From an uncultured Oscillospiraceae bacterium (GTDB taxonomy: Bacteria > Bacillota > Clostridia > Oscillospirales > Ruminococcaceae): DNA of 64,000 nt. Position numbers and translations under genes: made by a program. The notes beneath the pieces were generated by a model. It saw only the letters and a program-made list of their open reading frames with translations. It made no database searches and was not told the DNA's origin. Of the stretch, positions 8,403-16,806 are shown one piece after another; within the stretch, counting starts at the first letter, position 1, and the number at the start of each line of letters is the position of its first letter. The stretch lies in NCBI GenBank assembly GCA_934466475.1, contig CAKSLI010000001.1, positions 1 through 64,000 of the forward strand, given 5' to 3'.

Positions 8403-8596
8403 CAATTTTTTCTGTTTTTTTGAGAAAAATGCAATTTTCACATAGCCGACCCCGCAAAATATACACAAGTGATATAAAATGGGAAGATTTCTGATACTTC
8501 CGGCGCTTTGATTTTTCAACAATAGGCAAACTGTTTTCCGGACGGCTGCGTTTTTTTCAACAATCAACACCGAAAAACTTTGTCTATGATACCATA

Positions 8597-8625
8597 TTGA
8601 CAACCACTTAAATTTTTGTTACAAT
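8597..8625 (+). promoter_or_regulatory. Sigma-A promoter of the 8692 gene
   Basis: TTGACA (8597-8602), 17 bp, TACAAT (8620-8625). Confidence 0.8.
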
Positions 8626-8691
8626 GAATATGGTGAACTGCACACATAACAAAAAAGCAGGAGCATAAGAACGTTGGAGGGGAAGCCACCC

Positions 8692-9870
8692 ATGACAAAA
8701 AACGAAGCCAGCGCACATCAGACCGTCACTGTATTATCGCAGGACGGCGAGCACATCGGTCTCACCTACCCCAGGCGGGCGGCGGGGCTGGTGAAAAAAG
8801 GTCGGGCACGTTATGTGAACGACAGTATGATTCGTCTTGAAAGCGTGTCCGACGCAGCAATTACGGAGGACATAAAGATGGATAACATAAATACCCTTAA
8901 CGAAAACAAGCCCGTGCAGGAGCAGCCTGTGAACCGCCTTTACTTCAACGCGAGGGAGTGGAGCTTCAACAAGGACTGCCAGAAGTCCAACGTTGGAAGC
9001 CGCAGCTTCATGCAGGGCCCCGACGGAACCATCGCTGAAGCCTACACTATCGGCGACTGGGGCTACAACTGGACTGAGATAGTCACAAAATCCCTGATCC
9101 TGCCGAAGAAAACACTCCACACGTTTACATTCTGGCTAAACGGCGGTGAGAACGACAATAACAACGAGGTGTGCAGGTTTGAGATAGTGTTCAACAACGA
9201 ATACGAGGAGCGCTACACGTTCAATCTCAACCGGAACTTTATAAAACCGCTCAAAAAGGTGAACGGGTGGGAGCTCTACGAAATTCCGTTCATGACAGCG
9301 GACAATGAATACACACAGCTCCGCTTCGTGGCTCAGCGGGCATACATGACCGTCATGACGGCAAAGCCCATTGAGGAATACGCAGCTCTGCCGGATACCG
9401 TGGACGAGTTTGAAAGCGAAAGACCTCAGCGGCACAACATCATTTTCGCAGACGGCTGGCCCACAAACACCTGGTACTCCACCCTGGCGCTGCGCGAAAA
9501 ACACAATAAAACCTCAAATGCTCCGGAAAAACGCGAACCCTCTTTCCATGCCGCCGAAGAACTGATGACCCAGGCGCACGCGCTGAATGGCATGGTTTCA
9601 TTTGCAACGGACGAGATAACCGAAAAGCTGGACGGCATTTCCGGACTTTACGCAAGCCTTGGCGAAGAAATTGGCAATGCAGTCAGCAGGGCGATCAGCG
9701 GCAGAGATCCGGGAGATATCGACATAGACGATATATGCAGCGATATCATGGATAAGTTCAGCGACCAGATAGATAATATCACCGATGAAATATCCTCTGC
9801 CATCGACGAGCTGAACGGCGCAGTTCAGGATATGTCCGATTCCATTGAGGATATGAACGATAACGATTAA
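8692..9870 (+). CDS. Protein with RRXRR-like N-terminus and acidic helical tail
   Basis: 392 residues from the ATG at 8692, chosen because GGAGGGG lies 9 nt upstream. Residues 11-50 read TVTVLSQDGEHIG...PRRAAGLVKKGRAR...SMIRLE. The order is: short strand, DG turn, PRRA, L-V-K-K-GRAR, then a strand ending in IRLE. This resembles the RRXRR segment at the N-terminus of IscB-like proteins and similar short modules in Clostridia. Residues about 80-240 look like a beta-rich domain (FTFWLNGGENDNNNEVC, RFEIVFNNEYEERYTF). Residues about 310-392 are a low-complexity acidic helical tail with repeated DI/SDI/DEI units. There is no nuclease motif and no signal peptide. It is monocistronic, with its own promoter and terminator. 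I do not know its function. Confidence 0.7.
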   Translation: MTKNEASAHQTVTVLSQDGEHIGLTYPRRAAGLVKKGRARYVNDSMIRLESVSDAAITEDIKMDNINTLNENKPVQEQPVNRLYFNAREWSFNKDCQKSNVGSRSFMQGPDGTIAEAYTIGDWGYNWTEIVTKSLILPKKTLHTFTFWLNGGENDNNNEVCRFEIVFNNEYEERYTFNLNRNFIKPLKKVNGWELYEIPFMTADNEYTQLRFVAQRAYMTVMTAKPIEEYAALPDTVDEFESERPQRHNIIFADGWPTNTWYSTLALREKHNKTSNAPEKREPSFHAAEELMTQAHALNGMVSFATDEITEKLDGISGLYASLGEEIGNAVSRAISGRDPGDIDIDDICSDIMDKFSDQIDNITDEISSAIDELNGAVQDMSDSIEDMNDND

Positions 9871-9896
9871 GGGTAATATCCGATAAAATACGACCG

Positions 9897-9926
9897 CCCC
9901 TCCCGGAAACGGGAGGGGTTATTTTT
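9897..9926 (+). terminator. Terminator after the 8692 gene
   Basis: CCCCTCCCG-GAAA-CGGGAGGGG is followed by TTATTTTT. Confidence 0.9.
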
Positions 9927-9936
9927 GTGAAAATTT

Positions 9937-10009
9937 ACGTCATTTCCCGGAATATTTCCGCAATAAAATCCCACAATAATGCTGTTGATTTTATTGAAAG
10001 GAATGACGT
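9937..10009. repeat. Long interrupted inverted repeat over the ribosome site of the 10013 gene
   Basis: Outer arms ACGTCATT (9937-9944) and AATGACGT (10002-10009); inner arms CAATAAAATC (9961-9970) and GATTTTATTG (9987-9996). The ribosome site AAAGGA (9997-10002) sits between the two right-hand arms, 10 nt before the ATG. As RNA this would fold the ribosome site into the helix junction; as DNA it could be an operator. Confidence 0.6.
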
Positions 10010-10012
10010 CCC

Positions 10013-10954
10013 ATGAAGAAATACATTGCCCTCGCCGCCGTCTGTGCCGCCATTATCGCGGGAGTTTCCGCACTCCCCGCCGCCGTTGAAGCAAGCGTCC
10101 CCGCACTGGAGACCATTACCCCAAAAGAGGTCATCTATAACGAGACTGTCCGCGGAAGCGGCTCTCTCAGCTGCATAGGTCAGAGCAGTGTGACCTCCGC
10201 GCTGCCGCTGGTCATCAGCCATTACACTGTCGAAGAGGGAGACGAAGTGGAGGTTGGCGACGTCATTGCAGAGGTGGACCGCTCCGCAAGCGAAGCTTTT
10301 ATCGGCAGTCTCGGAAAGGTATCGCACCTCGCCGCTGCGACCGCCAGCCTGTCAACTGCAATGTCGCTTATCCCTGACGAGATAACCGCCGACCGCGCCG
10401 GACGCGTGATATACACCGCCGGCGACGGAGCCTCCGTTGAGGCCGGGAGCAGCATAGCCGCCATTGCCGGCACGGATTCCCTTGTTGTAACGGCGGCGGT
10501 AAGCGAGCTGGATATCTCCCGGATATATCTCGGGCAGGAGGTGCAGTTCACCTGCTCCGCATACCCCGATGATATTTTCACCGGAACGGTCGCCAAGATA
10601 GCCGGGGCCGCCCGCAGCCAGTACAGCGGCGCGGTCCTTGAAACGGTTGTGGACGTTATCATCACCCCGGACTCAAAAGATAAGCGCCTTAAATCCGGGC
10701 TGTCTGCGGACGTGCAGTTCCGTATTTCCGACCCGCGCAAAATATGCGTGCTCCCCTACGAAGCGATAGGTCAGGACGATGAGGGAGAGTATATCTATGT
10801 TTACGAGGACGGCTCCGCGGTCAAGCGCAAGATATTCACAGGCGCGGAATTTTCAGACGGAACTGAAATAATCAAGGGAGCCGCTCCCGCCGACCGGATA
10901 TTCCTCCAGCCGGAGACCATTTCAGCAAACCGCTATGTGAGGGTAGAAGAATGA
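10013..10954 (+). CDS. MacA/YknX-like membrane fusion (adaptor) protein
   Basis: 313 residues with an N-terminal signal or anchor (IALAAVCAAIIAGVSALPA, residues about 4-22). A lipoyl-like segment follows (HYTVEEGDEVEVGDVIAEVD, about 68-87), but the usual long alpha-hairpin is replaced by a very short linker. Beta-barrel and membrane-proximal domains come next (LDISRIYLGQEVQF; LKSGLSADVQFRI). Family members connect an FtsX-type ABC permease with the envelope. Here the permease gene overlaps by 4 bp (ATGA), so the two are translated together. The normal third partner, a MacB/YknY-like ATPase, is absent. The ribosome site lies inside a large inverted repeat. Confidence 0.85.
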   Translation: MKKYIALAAVCAAIIAGVSALPAAVEASVPALETITPKEVIYNETVRGSGSLSCIGQSSVTSALPLVISHYTVEEGDEVEVGDVIAEVDRSASEAFIGSLGKVSHLAAATASLSTAMSLIPDEITADRAGRVIYTAGDGASVEAGSSIAAIAGTDSLVVTAAVSELDISRIYLGQEVQFTCSAYPDDIFTGTVAKIAGAARSQYSGAVLETVVDVIITPDSKDKRLKSGLSADVQFRISDPRKICVLPYEAIGQDDEGEYIYVYEDGSAVKRKIFTGAEFSDGTEIIKGAAPADRIFLQPETISANRYVRVEE

Positions 10955-12126
10955 GAACAGCCGCATTTATCAACATTTTCCGCAGCCGGACGCGCTCGCT
11001 GCTGACAATGGCCGGGATAGCAGTGGGAGTCCTTTCAGTGGTTCTCGTTTCCACGGTGGGGACTGTCGGTACTTCTCAGGTAAGCGCCACGCTTGTTACC
11101 ATGGGCGTTGATACACTGCTGGTTCAGTCGGCAGAGAAAAGCGTTGCAGTTACCCTCACGGACGAGGACGTTTCCACTGTCCGCCGTGTGGACGGCGTGA
11201 ATGATGTCATGCCGCTCATGGCGTCTGTCACCGAAGCAAAGATGATAGGCAGACGGCTTGACAGCTACGTCTGGGGAGTGGACAGGTCAGCAGACCGCCT
11301 TATTTCCCTTGAGGCAAAGCACGGCAGGCTGATAAACAACAGCGACTCCGCCGGAAATCTGAAAGTCTGCGTAATAGATGAGCAGTTCGCCCTGAAATCC
11401 TACGGCAGGAGCAACGTTGTAGGGAAAACCCTTTCAATGTTCCTTGGCGGAAGATACCACGAATTTGAGATAATCGGCGTTGCCAAATCCGGACTCTCCA
11501 GTCTTCAGGGAATGCTCTCCAACATCATGCCAGGATTCATGTATATCCCGATAAGCACCATGCAGCAGCTGACCGGGCGGACGACCTATGACAAGCTCGC
11601 CGTGAAGCTTGACGACATGAACACCGATATTCCGGTGGTGGAGGCGGTAAAGACTGCCCTTGACCGCACTCACGGAACTACTGACGCATTTATCGTCAAC
11701 AATCTGCTGTCGCAGAAAAGCCAGCTTGAGGATATCCTGTCGATAGTGACCACTGCGCTGTCGCTTGTCGCCGGTATTTCCCTCGCGGTGTCCGGAATAT
11801 CCGTAATGACTACCATGCTGATGAGCGTGACCGAACGCACGCGCGAGATAGGCATAAAAAAGTCGATAGGAGCCACCAGCCGGGATATCTGCCGTGAGTT
11901 CCTCTCGGAATCCGTCCTGCTGACAATGCTGGGCAGCGCCGCCGGGATAGCCGCCGGGCTCATTCTGTCGGTCATAGGCTGCCTTATAGTCGGAGTCCCT
12001 TTTTCGGTGAACCTCGCCATAATCGGTGTGGCTGCGCTCGCCTCCGGAGGGGTAGGCGCCGTTTTCGGGGCGTATCCGGCATACAAGGCGGCTTCGCTCA
12101 ACCCGGTCGAGGCGCTCAGAATGTAG
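10951..12126 (+). CDS. MacB/YknZ-like ABC transporter permease (FtsX fold)
   Basis: 391 residues. One transmembrane helix lies near the N-terminus (SLLTMAGIAVGVLSVVLVSTV, residues about 14-34). An extracytoplasmic MacB_PCD-like domain follows (about 40-260), then three C-terminal helices in the FtsX domain (about 270-390). The FtsX domain includes the coupling-helix motif SVTERTREIGIKKSIGA and ends with the typical AYPAYKAASLNPVEALRM. It is the non-motor half of an ABC exporter or stress-sensing complex. No ATPase is encoded next to it; the ATPase at 21381 is paired with another permease. A bidirectional terminator lies 14 bp after the stop. Confidence 0.9.
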   Translation: MRTAAFINIFRSRTRSLLTMAGIAVGVLSVVLVSTVGTVGTSQVSATLVTMGVDTLLVQSAEKSVAVTLTDEDVSTVRRVDGVNDVMPLMASVTEAKMIGRRLDSYVWGVDRSADRLISLEAKHGRLINNSDSAGNLKVCVIDEQFALKSYGRSNVVGKTLSMFLGGRYHEFEIIGVAKSGLSSLQGMLSNIMPGFMYIPISTMQQLTGRTTYDKLAVKLDDMNTDIPVVEAVKTALDRTHGTTDAFIVNNLLSQKSQLEDILSIVTTALSLVAGISLAVSGISVMTTMLMSVTERTREIGIKKSIGATSRDICREFLSESVLLTMLGSAAGIAAGLILSVIGCLIVGVPFSVNLAIIGVAALASGGVGAVFGAYPAYKAASLNPVEALRM

Positions 12127-12140
12127 CCGCGTATAAGGAA

Positions 12141-12167
12141 AAAGGCAGCGCCGGAGCGCTGCCTTTT
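12141..12167. terminator. Bidirectional terminator between permease and RCC1 gene
   Basis: AAAGGCAGCGC / GCGCTGCCTTTT is a stem with A/T flanks on both sides. It serves convergent genes ending at 12126 and 12199. Confidence 0.85.
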
Positions 12168-12198
12168 CCATTTATATTGGGGGGAGAGAGGTTATCAA

Positions 12199-15192
12199 TT
12201 ACTTAGCCTTTATCTTGTAGATCTTGGACGCAGAGGAATAAAGCCTCTTGCCGCCTACTGTGATATAGGACTTGATATAGTAATAATAGGTCTTACCCTT
12301 TACAGCAGAGCTGTCGATAAAGCTCATTTCCTCGGGATCATCAGTAACTATCTCGCCGATGTTCTTGCCGCTTCCCTTTGCGGAATTGCGGCGGTAGATC
12401 ACGTAGCCCTCCGCATAGTCGGACTGATCCCACTCAAGCCTTATACCGTCCTCTGTTGCCTTTCTGTATGTGATATTCACCTTTGCGGGGCGGACATTCA
12501 CAGTAACGGTCCGGGTCTTGGCAGTATTGGACTTAGCGGTTACTGTGATCTTGGCAGAACCGGGAGCCACTGCTGTAACTGTACCGTTCTCATCGACCAC
12601 TGCCACGCCCTCGTCAGAGGAGGAATAAAGCAGGGTCTTGTCGTCTGCGGCCGCAGGATAGATCTTAGCCTTGAAAGTGAATGTGCCGTCTATGCTGAGA
12701 GTCTTGCTCTTGCCGGGCGTAACGGAGAAGCTGGTTACAGGGGTGGATACGGAAACGCTGCACTGCGCGGTAAGTCCGCTGGCTGTCTTTGCAGTGATGA
12801 CCGCGCTGCCGTTCTTGAGCGTCTTTACAAGACCTGCGTTGCTGACTGTGGCAACCGATGTATCGGAGCTGCTCCATGTAACATTTCTGTTTGTAGCATT
12901 AGAAGGAGTTACCGTTGCGGTAAGCTTTACTGACTTATTGGGTGCAAGGCTTACTTCCGTCTTGTCGAGGGATATTCCCTGTTCCTTTATGGTAGTCTCT
13001 CTGCACAGACCATCTGTGAATATTGTCTTGGGCTCCGTGTTGGATCCGCCTGAGCCATTACCTACCTGACCGTAGGAATTGTCGCCCCAGCAGAACAGCT
13101 TGCCGGCATCCGTGATGCAGCCGCCGAATCCGTTTCCGAGGCTTACTGCCGTAACATCCTCAACAACAGCCTTTGAGAACGATGAAGAGTTTTTGGTCGT
13201 GCCATCTCCGAGCTGACCCTTTGAGTTGTTGCCTGCAAGTGAAACGCCATCTGTTATATCATCGACTATTGCCGAAAAATCGCTGCTTGTCGCCACGATA
13301 GAGCCTGCGTAGCTTACCTTTGTGGGCTTTCTGAGGCGGTAATCCTCAGTGCCCAGCTGACCGCTCGTATTGCCGCCCCATGCATAAACATCGCCGTCAT
13401 TTGTGACTGCAATAACATGGTCTCCGCTTGCCGCTACTGCGGAAATTACAAGCTCGTTGTCCTTCTTGTCGGTTATGGTTATCTGAACAGGAGTATCAAC
13501 GATTCTTGTATCTGTATCCATGCCAAGCTGTTTGGAGTTGTTTGAGCCCCAGCCCTGAAGCACTCCGCCTGCAAGTGCAAATGCAAAGTTGTCGCCGGCG
13601 GCAATGTCGGTAGCCCCTCTTAAAGAGCTGTCAACAACCTCGGGATATGTAACCGTCTTGCCTAATGCGCAGAGTCTTGAAGAAGTATTCGTACCCCAGC
13701 CGTAAACATCGCTGCCGATTATTGCAAGCGCATATCCGCTGCCGAATACTATCTTTTCTATTGCGGTGCCGGAAAGATATTCATTCTCGGTCGGCTTATT
13801 GAGCACGCTGCTCCTGGACTTCATTCCCAGCAGCGAACCGCTGTTGTCGCCGAAAACGTATGTAGTATTATCTCTTGTCTGTACGATCGTCACCTTATCG
13901 CCGCACCATACGCCGACTGCCTCATCGTCCAGCTTTACCCTCGTAGGAGTGGTCCTTGCTGTGTAATCGCCAAGACCCAGCTGACCCTTGTCGTTGTTGC
14001 CCCAGGTATAGAGTCTGCCGGAATTGTCGATCGCCGCAGAATGATCCTGACCTGCGGAATAATACGCGATATCCTTTGCTGTATATGCCGGCTTTGTAAC
14101 TATTGTGTTCTGCGTTGAAAAGAGCTCGCCATAGCTGCCGTAGCCTGCTGCGGACACTGTACCGTTGCTCTTGAGCAGCAGCGAATGATGAGTGCCCAGC
14201 GCAACTGACACTGCGCCGTTTGCTACCTTTACCGGATAGAATTCATCGTCCGTGTCGCTGTCGTGGAGCTGTCCGTAGTCGTCCGCTCCCCAGGTGTACA
14301 TGGTGCCGTCATTTGTCACAACGCCGGAGGAATCGCCGCCTGCAAATATATCTCTTGCACCGCTGATGTTCACACGCTCGAAATAATTGCCGCTGGCGTA
14401 GCCGTCATAGCCGAGCTGACCGTCATCGTTAGAGCCTGTTGTCTTTACCGTGCCATCGCTCATCAGGAGAACAGTGTGGCCATCGCCTGCCTCGACCTCA
14501 GCCGCGCCGCCAGAAACCACCTTCTGGAATGTTGACAGGTCCTTGAAATCTCCCGTGCCGAGCTGACCGTTTTCGTTATTTCCGCTGGCGTATACCTCGC
14601 CATCCTTGGTGACGATAAGCGTGAATCCGTTGCCTGCCGCAATATCGACAGCATTGTCCATCAGCTTAGTTGATGTGTTCTTTCTCGCATTTGAGGAAAA
14701 ACCGAGCTCGCCGTATTCGTTGCCGCCCCAGCCCATAACAGAACCGTCCTGAAGCAGTACGACCGTATGGTCGTCGCCAACGCTCACCTGCGCAACGTTA
14801 TCCATGAGCTTCTGCGGCTTGTAGATGACAGGGCTGGTGGAATCCGGGCTGACCTGCCCCTTGGAATTATCGCCCCAGCCATAAAGAGCGCCGTTCTGAT
14901 CTATTGCAAAGCTGACATCATCGTTTGCCGCAATATATGCAGCCTTGTCCATTATCTTTACGCCGTTGGAGCTGTCCGTATCCTGACCCGCGCCAAGCTG
15001 TCCGCTGCTGTTATCGCCGGCAGCCCAGAGCGACATATCGCTCTTTATCACAAGGCTGTGATTTTCTCCGACTGCAATGGTGTTCACGCTGAAATCGGAC
15101 GAGGCCGCAGACGCTGTCGCCGTCAGCGGTATCATAGTCATCAGCTGAGCCGCACACAGCGAAACCGCCGTGATTTTTGACCTTTTATTCAT
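12199..15192 (-). CDS. Secreted RCC1-repeat protein with Ig-like (Big_2) and FN3-like domains
   Basis: 997 residues. The signal peptide is about residues 1-30, ending in an ATASA-type cleavage site. About 14 RCC1-type repeats follow (residues about 35-740), recognisable by recurring G-[DNGT]-N-x-x-G-Q-L-G units such as WAAGDNSSGQLG and YAWGGNTSGQLG. Fourteen repeats would make two seven-bladed propellers. Two Big_2 bacterial Ig-like domains come next (about 740-905; WSSSDTSVATVS, then YSSSDEGVAVVDENG), then an FN3-like C-terminus (RLEWDQSDYAEGYVIYRR). No cell-wall sorting signal is visible, so it is probably released or held non-covalently. Known RCC1 propellers bind protein or DNA partners; Big_2 domains are common in adhesins. 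A surface binding role is inference. Confidence 0.9.
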   Translation of the reverse strand: MNKRSKITAVSLCAAQLMTMIPLTATASAASSDFSVNTIAVGENHSLVIKSDMSLWAAGDNSSGQLGAGQDTDSSNGVKIMDKAAYIAANDDVSFAIDQNGALYGWGDNSKGQVSPDSTSPVIYKPQKLMDNVAQVSVGDDHTVVLLQDGSVMGWGGNEYGELGFSSNARKNTSTKLMDNAVDIAAGNGFTLIVTKDGEVYASGNNENGQLGTGDFKDLSTFQKVVSGGAAEVEAGDGHTVLLMSDGTVKTTGSNDDGQLGYDGYASGNYFERVNISGARDIFAGGDSSGVVTNDGTMYTWGADDYGQLHDSDTDDEFYPVKVANGAVSVALGTHHSLLLKSNGTVSAAGYGSYGELFSTQNTIVTKPAYTAKDIAYYSAGQDHSAAIDNSGRLYTWGNNDKGQLGLGDYTARTTPTRVKLDDEAVGVWCGDKVTIVQTRDNTTYVFGDNSGSLLGMKSRSSVLNKPTENEYLSGTAIEKIVFGSGYALAIIGSDVYGWGTNTSSRLCALGKTVTYPEVVDSSLRGATDIAAGDNFAFALAGGVLQGWGSNNSKQLGMDTDTRIVDTPVQITITDKKDNELVISAVAASGDHVIAVTNDGDVYAWGGNTSGQLGTEDYRLRKPTKVSYAGSIVATSSDFSAIVDDITDGVSLAGNNSKGQLGDGTTKNSSSFSKAVVEDVTAVSLGNGFGGCITDAGKLFCWGDNSYGQVGNGSGGSNTEPKTIFTDGLCRETTIKEQGISLDKTEVSLAPNKSVKLTATVTPSNATNRNVTWSSSDTSVATVSNAGLVKTLKNGSAVITAKTASGLTAQCSVSVSTPVTSFSVTPGKSKTLSIDGTFTFKAKIYPAAADDKTLLYSSSDEGVAVVDENGTVTAVAPGSAKITVTAKSNTAKTRTVTVNVRPAKVNITYRKATEDGIRLEWDQSDYAEGYVIYRRNSAKGSGKNIGEIVTDDPEEMSFIDSSAVKGKTYYYYIKSYITVGGKRLYSSASKIYKIKAK

Positions 15193-15346
15193 ATATCTCC
15201 CTCCGTATCCGGAAGCCTATATGCTTCCTTAGAAATACACACCGCCTGTCCGCGGTGAATTTGCCTTTCATATCATAAAACAATTCAGACGCCCTGAAGG
15301 TTGCATTTTTTCCAGAAAAATATCCAGTAAATAGTTAACAAAATTT

Positions 15347-15376
15347 GCGCCGCGATTTTGTGCAAAACCGCGGCGC
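15347..15376 (-). terminator. Probable terminator after the MBL gene
   Basis: The stem GCGCCGCG / CGCGGCGC has a 14-nt loop; T-rich sequence follows on both strands. It lies about 100 bp past the MBL stop. The remaining 15193-15474 gap is AT-rich leader or promoter sequence for the RCC1 gene, including a TATAAT-like box near 15414-15420 on the minus strand. Confidence 0.55.
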
Positions 15377-15474
15377 TGATTTTTCCTGAGCGTTCCGGTA
15401 TTGCCTTATATCTATTATAACGCAAAATTTCCGGAAAAGCTGCAATAAAGTCTTAATATTCTATTAATTTTTTC

Positions 15475-16323
15475 TCAGAAGTCGATCTCCTCGCCGCCGC
15501 CAATGTACATCAGCCTGTCGCCGAGTATCTCATCCATTATATCGAAGCCCTTGAAGCCGGTGCAGTGGCATGCATATATCTTGTCGGCGTTGCTGAGCTT
15601 GAGCGCCCTCGCCTGCGCCGTGACATACTCCGCAGAGCACCCCAGCGTTTTGGGGTTCGTCCCCATAAAGTGGAATCCCCCGACTATCGCAAGCACAGGT
15701 ATCCCATACCAGCACTGCTTTACCGTCTCCAGCATATTCTGCACCCCGCAGTGGAAGCACCCTCCCACTATCACAAGACCGTCAGCCTTGCGCTTTTTGG
15801 GGAATATCACCGCAAAGCTCTCGTCCGACATATCATAGGGGCGCTGTTTCTTTCCGTCAAGAGAGAAGCAGCTCCTGTCCGGATTTATGTTCTTTTCATC
15901 GAACACCTCGCAGGAAGCTAGATAGAACCCCTCCGTTACCTCCGAAAAACGATTGAACAGCACAAGGTTCTTCGCATATTTCCTGAAGAAACCCTTGCCT
16001 GCTCCAACCGCCTCCTTGAAAAGCCCGCTCTTGCGGAAGCACTCCGTCTGGGCGCCAGCCCGCAGATATATGCCGGCGTCCGGGCTGAGCTTCATAAAAC
16101 TGTCTATGCCGCCGATATGCTCGGAATGGTTGTGCGTTATTACCACGCTGTCAAGCTCCTGCATAGGGAGCCCCATGCGCCGCGCATTCTCTGCCGCCTT
16201 TCCGGTGAGACCTGCGTCGATCAGATAATTCTTTCCGCCGAATTCGAGATAAAACGACATTCCGTTCTCTGAGTAGAGCTTTTCATCAACGGCGGTATTG
16301 TCAATCAGGCTGATCAGCTTCAA
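15475..16323 (-). CDS. MBL-fold metallohydrolase
   Basis: 282 residues, metallo-beta-lactamase fold. The metal motif reads HNHSEH (His64, His66, Glu68, His69), so the usual Asp of HxHxDH is Glu here. Downstream, GGCFHCG supplies the next metal His, and ACHCTGFKG near the C-terminus the last. The overall pattern (LIDAG, HIGG, IVGGFHF) is that of the group annotated as dihydropterin-ribofuranosylaminobenzene phosphate synthase-like hydrolases. The true substrate is unknown. It follows the DtxR/MntR-type regulator by 4 bp and is presumably its operon partner, so it may be expressed in response to metal. Confidence 0.85.
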   Translation of the reverse strand: MKLISLIDNTAVDEKLYSENGMSFYLEFGGKNYLIDAGLTGKAAENARRMGLPMQELDSVVITHNHSEHIGGIDSFMKLSPDAGIYLRAGAQTECFRKSGLFKEAVGAGKGFFRKYAKNLVLFNRFSEVTEGFYLASCEVFDEKNINPDRSCFSLDGKKQRPYDMSDESFAVIFPKKRKADGLVIVGGCFHCGVQNMLETVKQCWYGIPVLAIVGGFHFMGTNPKTLGCSAEYVTAQARALKLSNADKIYACHCTGFKGFDIMDEILGDRLMYIGGGEEIDF

Positions 16324-16327
16324 GCCG

Positions 16328-16699
16328 TCATTCCCCCTTGACGTGGCGCTTTATTGCTGCGAAGCTTTCTGCACTGAGGCAGTGCTCTATTCTGCACGCG
16401 TCCCGCGCCGCGATCTCCTCCGGCACACCCATTGAGGTGAACCAGTTTGTAAACAGTACATGGCGCTCATAGACCTTTTCGGCTATCTCCTTGCCCTTTT
16501 CGGTAAGTGTAATATAACCGTTCTTGTCCACTTCAATACACTCCTGCTCACGCAGATTCTTCATAGCCACGCTTACGCTGGGCTTTGAAAACTCCATTTC
16601 AGTCGCGATATCAACAGATCTTACCTCGCCGTTGCGGTTCTGTAAGACCAGAATGGTTTCCAGATAATCCTCGCCGGATTCAAGAATTCTACCTTTCAT
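16328..16699 (-). CDS. DtxR/MntR-family metal-dependent regulator
   Basis: 123 residues, with an N-terminal winged helix (EFSKPSVSVAMKNLREQECIE as the recognition region) and a dimerisation domain; no SH3 domain, as in MntR. Candidate metal ligands line up with MntR: Asp11 and Glu14 in EDYLET, His of YERHVLF, and the DACRIEH cluster. Such proteins repress metal importers, or activate exporters, when Mn2+ or Fe2+ is bound. It is first in a two-gene operon with the MBL hydrolase and has a good promoter at 16761-16789. Whether it senses Mn or Fe is not decided by sequence. Confidence 0.88.
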   Translation of the reverse strand: MKGRILESGEDYLETILVLQNRNGEVRSVDIATEMEFSKPSVSVAMKNLREQECIEVDKNGYITLTEKGKEIAEKVYERHVLFTNWFTSMGVPEEIAARDACRIEHCLSAESFAAIKRHVKGE

Positions 16700-16760
16700 G
16701 TAATGCCCTTTCTAATAGTCAGCATTTGTCCCGCAGAAATAATTCTGCACCTATAATAAT

Positions 16761-16789
16761 ATGATACCATATTTTCCTTATCACGTCAA
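16761..16789 (-). promoter_or_regulatory. Promoter of the regulator-MBL operon
   Basis: On the minus strand, TTGACG (16784-16789), 17 bp, TATCAT (16761-16766). Confidence 0.7.
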
Positions 16790-16806
16790 GTGAAAAAGTG
16801 AAATCC

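Noticed and set aside
9941-9956. Noc-binding site near CATTTCCCGGAATATT
   Set aside because: Only the left half matches TATTTCCCGGGAAATA; it is better explained as part of the inverted repeat at 9937-10009.
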